A stretch of DNA of 21,397 bases from Ophiothrix spiculata. Its lineage: Eukaryota > Echinodermata > Ophiuroidea > Amphilepidida > Ophiotrichidae. The notes under the pieces were generated by a model, which was given only the letters and a program-made list of their open reading frames with translations, made no database searches and was not told the DNA's origin. Numbering within the stretch: position 1 is the stretch's first letter; every line of letters begins with the position of its first letter. Shown here piece by piece: positions 18,424 to 21,397 of this stretch. The DNA is taken from NCBI GenBank assembly GCA_000969725.1, contig JXSR01S033192.1; one strand, written 5' to 3'. The position numbers and the translations under genes are program-made.

Positions 18424-18464
18424 CAGAAATAAAACAAATATAACCAGAATAAAACAAATATAAT
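18424..18464. repeat. Two-copy 20/21-bp tandem duplication
   Basis: CAGAAATAAAACAAATATAA(C) at 18424-18444 is followed at once by CAGAATAAAACAAATATAAT at 18445-18464, one base shorter. It is a local slippage duplication. Confidence 0.85.
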
Positions 18465-18562
18465 CCTTACATTATAAGATACGTAAGCGCTGTATCTATC
18501 TACGTTTTTATTATTAATTTGTTAAGTGATTCCATTCACAACTATAACTATATTCCTGACAG

Positions 18563-18656
18563 ATTGTGACCCTGGAACATATGGTCTCATTGCAAGCAGA
18601 CATGTCATTCTCGATCAGGTGGATGTGATGGAGCAACAGAGGTGTGCGATAATTTT
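18563..18656 (+). pseudogene. Broken EGF-like exon
   Basis: It follows a plausible acceptor (TATTCCTGACAG) and aligns over about 92 bases with the intact exon at 18965, at about 80% identity. It starts DCDPGTYG, then loses one base near 18589, so the cysteine pattern (CKQTCH) continues in another frame. A cysteine codon is also TCT instead of TGT. At GCGATAA the copy is cut by a 214-bp TIR element, and the remaining part of the domain and a donor site are not recognisable beyond 18873. It is a paralogous exon that has been lost from the coding sequence. Confidence 0.8.
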
Positions 18657-18658
18657 TT

Positions 18659-18872
18659 GGGGCAATCTACACGGGAGTGCAAATCCAGATGAAAACGCAT
18701 CTCCGTGATCCGCTTTGCAGAAGACCGTGGCTACGTGGGCGTCGGATCCGTATCTGCTGCACAGCACTCAGTGCATGCGTACGTCAAAGTGGTCTACGGA
18801 GATGCAGATCTCGGAGATGCGCATCTCCTAGATGCGTTTGCATCTGGATCAGCACTCCGTGTAGATCGCCCC
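18659..18872. mobile_element. 214-bp TIR element inside the broken EGF exon
   Basis: The ends pair over about 45 bases: GGGGCAATCTACACGGGAGT at the left and, from the other strand, GGGGCGATCTACACGGAGTG at the right, continuing through ATCCAGATG and AAACGCATCT. The interior is rich in GATGC/GCATC palindromes (for example GGAGATGCGCATCTCC near 18813-18828). It is clearly G+C-richer than the flanks. The target duplication is uncertain (AATT or shorter, blurred by a T run). No transposase is present; the frame at 18677-18901 is an arginine-rich by-product. Confidence 0.85.
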
Positions 18873-18964
18873 AATTGGTGATTGTGATTTTTTTTAAGTA
18901 AAGCCTTTTAAAACTGAATCTGTATTATACTCTTAAATTAATCATGTCTCCTTGCCCCTGGCAG

Positions 18965-19096
18965 ATTGCGACTCTGGAACATTTGGTGCAGATTGCAAAC
19001 AGACATGTCATTGTCGAACAGGCGAGTGCAACGAAGCAACAGGAGTTTGCGATAGTGGTGTCTGTGCAGATGGATGGAGAGGTCCTAATTGCCAAG
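18965..19096 (+). CDS. EGF-like (laminin-type) exon of a multi-EGF receptor
   Basis: This internal exon encodes one EGF-like repeat. A pyrimidine-containing acceptor (CTTGCCCCTGGCAG, ends 18964) and a consensus donor (GTAAGT, from 19097) bound 132 bases, exactly 44 codons, in phase 1 at both ends, so the exon can be skipped or duplicated without a frame change. It has eight cysteines in the spacing of laminin-type/MEGF repeats, including CKQTCHC and the closing GWRGPNC. Strings of such repeats occur in extracellular parts of MEGF10/11, SREC/SCARF and Draper/CED-1 scavenger receptors, which act in engulfment and adhesion. Which gene this is cannot be told from one repeat; signal peptide and membrane segment lie outside the window. 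A related broken exon lies about 400 bases upstream. Confidence 0.85.
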
Positions 19097-19102
19097 GTAA
19101 GT

Positions 19103-19423
19103 CTAGTCGAACTGCAGACAGACATGCGAGTTTCAATAATGTCAATTAGGCGATTATGTTGGCCAATAGCAGAGTCAATAGTGTTGTCTGCATAGATTGT
19201 TTAGAGCTGAAGAATGTTGACCTTTAATACTTACCGCGTAAAAAGCCAACTTGAGTACTTTCTAGTGTTTTTTACGCTATTTTAGGAAACTCGCGTAACC
19301 GTTGTATATATCAAAAATGTCTTTATCTAATCTTATAAAATTATATTTTTATCATGGTTTGTGTATGCGTTCGTATTAACATTGCAGGTAAATTCGATAA
19401 CATAGCAACGTCAAACTCCACAG
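19103..19423 (+). other. Probable intron sequence after the EGF exon
   Basis: It follows the donor site and contains no further EGF-like coding on either strand. A short inverted pair, GCGTAAAAA near 19233 and TTTTTACGC near 19270, is the only structure seen. Confidence 0.5.
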
Positions 19424-19426
19424 TAA

Positions 19427-19773
19427 AGCGGTGGTCGCACGTTCACGTACGTGTTATCTGCGTGCAAAAAACATAGGCAAAATCGTGCGACATGTACGAC
19501 AGGTACCGACACTGAACGAACTTTGGAGCACGTAGACACAACGTAGCAGTTTTAATGCACGAGGATAATAACGTGGTAGTCGCGAAGAGTTCGTACATTG
19601 CACGCACGATATAAGTACTTAGAACGTGCGCAACATAATCAGACGTGTAATACGCAAAACGCACTTACATCGTGTGATCAACATGCGCCCTACATTTTCC
19701 ACGTTTTTAAGAAAACGTGGCTTTTCAAAAACGTACGAAAAAAACAAACACGCGACGGGTTGTAACCACCGCT
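19427..19773. mobile_element. 347-bp ACG/CGT-rich PIF/Harbinger-like MITE
   Basis: TAA flanks both ends (19424-19426 and 19774-19776), the 3-bp T-A/T-A target duplication of PIF/Harbinger elements. The ends are inverted: AGCGGTGGTCGCACG at the left, AGCGGTGGTTACAACCCG from the other strand. The interior is packed with ACGT, CGT and ACG (for example CACGTACGTG at 19444-19453 and repeated ACGTG/CACGT), so CpG is far denser than in the flanks. No transposase is present; the frame at 19443-19664 on the minus strand is not a gene. Confidence 0.8.
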
Positions 19774-19776
19774 TAA

Positions 19777-20564
19777 TGGTCATAAGCATAGCATGTACAC
19801 AGATTTATGAAAAGTAATGAAGCTTGTTTAGAAATTGTTACAAACATTTCAACCATCTGTTCACAGCTGCATTTATAAGTTGCAAAATTAAGAGTTTAGT
19901 GTCTTGAGATCAAAAGGATATTTTTTACAAAACTCCTTGATGTTTTAAGGTAGGTTTTGAAATTTTAGATATGAATGATTCTTTAAAGGTCAACGAAGCC
20001 TTAAAAATAAGACAGTGTCATATTCATTTTCTCACTACTTTCTATGTTTAATTCTTTCTATTTTTGTATTAATTCTATACTTCTATTTATATATTTTATT
20101 TCCTTCTTTCGTTTGGCAAATTGGCATCTTTATTGGTCAATGTTTTCTACATTCACGATAAACGCAAGTTTGTGGTAAGTATTATAAAATTTTAACTAAA
20201 ATCAATAATCCCGTGATCAGTAAATTGGTCGTTTTTGTGAAAAGGATATATGAGAACGATGACAAATATTAATATAAACGAGTCAATGAATCTGAAATGA
20301 AATGAACGGAAATGACGCTTGATAGATCTTTGAATCTCGGATAAAATGCAAGAACGAAAATGACGCTAGATGGACCAGAACACAAAGGTCATTCGTGAAT
20401 GTCCATACAAACGTCGTATTCCATTAACAATGATCCTTAACACTTGTCTTACCAAGGGTGGGGTGGTTACTACCCCCTAGCGGATGATTCCCTGTCGCAT
20501 ATAAACGCAAACAAATACGTCCTAAGAGATGGATAATTGTAAGTTCATCCTAGGTGCCACCTTC
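19777..20564. other. AT-rich spacer, no gene recognised
   Basis: It contains a direct repeat of GAACG(G/A)AAATGACGCT followed by GAT at 20304-20328 and 20352-20376 (48 bases apart), and a short inverted repeat GGGGTGGTTACTACCCC near 20459-20475. Nothing coding is visible. Confidence 0.5.
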
Positions 20565-20580
20565 GGGGGGGGGGGGGGGG
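20565..20580 (+). repeat. G16 homopolymer
   Basis: Sixteen consecutive G bases lie between GTGCCACCTTC and TGGCAGAG, so that TGCCACC and the GGTGGCA formed at the run's end can pair around it. The true length is likely to be poorly determined by sequencing. It could form a G-quadruplex. Confidence 0.9.
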
Positions 20581-20822
20581 TGGCAGAGTGTTCCGTCAAA
20601 GTTGGAAGATAATGGGGTGATTGCCACCTCGGAGTATTTTAAGTCGCCATTTTGAAACATATCTGCATGCTATGGATCTAAAACTTACAGAACATCTTAG
20701 AAACACCATTTCCTTCCAGGGTAAAATTCCGATATTTTTAACTTTTACAGCAAAATTTCAATTTTTTTGTGGCCATTTTAGGCAAAAATCGTGATTTTCC
20801 GACTCAGAAGTAGGTCTAGCAT

Positions 20823-20929
20823 GCTTGACTAGTTTGAAATATGGCTTGACCAACGTAAACCTAGTCAGGCAAGCTGGAATAACCTGCCTGACTAGTTTAA
20901 AGTTAGTCAAGCAGCTGCTTGACTAGTTT
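20823..20929. repeat. Alternating inverted cluster of GCTTGACTAGTTT
   Basis: The motif G-C-T/C-TGACTAGTTT occurs forward at 20823-20835, 20886-20898 and 20917-20929, and reversed at about 20859-20874 and 20902-20914. The last pair makes a perfect 22-bp palindrome at 20904-20925 centred on GCAGCTGC. A half copy (GGCTTGAC) is near 20843. The alternating arrangement can fold into several hairpins. Confidence 0.85.
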
Positions 20930-20933
20930 ATGT

Positions 20934-21397
20934 TTCCAGTGATGGTATCGTTGGATAGGGGAGAACCATACCTATCTATTGATAGTAAAACAAAGTTCAT
21001 AGGAGGTTCCGTGTTACAAAAATAGCCTAGGTAGATGAGGTTTAAGACATCGTCCAGACGATTATTTTTGTTCATTCATTTCATTTATGGTTCTCAAATA
21101 CAGTACTCGCAGTTAAAATTAATAGCTGATATGCATGAAGCATTAAAAAAAGTTCATGCCCCACCATGAAGCAAACCGATTATCAGCAACCACTCCGACG
21201 CAATCAAAATGCCCTTTAGTGCAGAAATTTGGGAAAGTAAGGGAATTTGGAATTACGGAGGCAACGATTTGAGTCTTCTTATCGACGATTATTTTGAATT
21301 GCAAAATTCAATTTCAAGATGGTGTTTGGAAAATCTAGACATGCCTTTCTTTGAGTTCAGGGCTGTTATCATATCATATATCATATCAATCATATCA
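20934..21397. other. No gene recognised at the window end
   Basis: I see no coding signal, RNA gene or inverted ends. The last ~32 bases (21366-21397) are an imperfect simple repeat of ATATCATATC type that runs off the window. Confidence 0.55.

Noticed and set aside
18677-18901. Cysteine/arginine-rich 74-codon frame beside the EGF exon
   Set aside because: It coincides with a 214-bp TIR element; the cysteines come from its GC-rich repeats and do not match EGF spacing.

Overview
This is a eukaryotic genomic window: AT-rich, almost without long open frames, with spliced EGF-type exons and dense with transposable elements. The transposon mix (a BEL/Pao LTR retrotransposon, many non-autonomous DNA transposons with TA, TTAA and TAA target duplications) and the eight-cysteine EGF exon suggest an invertebrate, probably marine and perhaps a bivalve mollusc. 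The species is an inference; nothing in the window fixes it.

Layout. 1-2192 has no recognisable gene, only short palindromes and hairpins. 2206-2643 is a terminal-inverted-repeat (TIR) element with six short degenerate internal repeats. 3102-3240 is a near-perfect 140-bp palindrome. 3652-12932 is one decayed BEL/Pao retrotransposon with both LTRs, in the order gag (with an in-frame 13/15-residue tandem repeat), DUF1759, zinc knuckles, aspartic protease, reverse transcriptase, RNase H, integrase and DUF5641. It carries stops, frameshifts and two deletions that remove catalytic segments. Three smaller elements sit inside it, and each can be delimited exactly because the empty site is readable: 501 bp in the 5' LTR (TSD CGAGG; the 3' LTR is the empty site), 653 bp in the integrase (TSD TA; carries palindromic GGATC repeats and a tRNA-Thr-like sequence) and 207 bp in the DUF5641 region (TSD TA).

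Downstream, a 949-bp TTAA-flanked element starts two bases after the BEL target duplication. Then come AT-rich unannotated sequence (13898-15342), a 260-bp TIR element (15343-15602), a degenerate ~80-bp tandem repeat array interrupted by a mariner-like 628-bp MITE (16978-17605), and a ~520-bp fold-back element (17829-18352). Next are two related EGF-like exons on the + strand: the first (18563-) is broken by a one-base deletion and a 214-bp TIR element, the second (18965-19096) is intact with good splice sites and symmetric 1-1 phase. A 347-bp ACG/CGT-rich PIF/Harbinger-like element follows (19427-19773), and the rest is intergenic or intronic with a G16 run and an alternating inverted-repeat cluster.

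The only plausible host coding sequence is the EGF exon at 18965-19096, probably part of a multi-EGF (MEGF/SREC-like) receptor gene whose other exons lie outside the window. Everything else protein-like is retrotransposon debris. The clearest story is a layered insertion record in which unrelated small elements can be timed relative to the BEL element.
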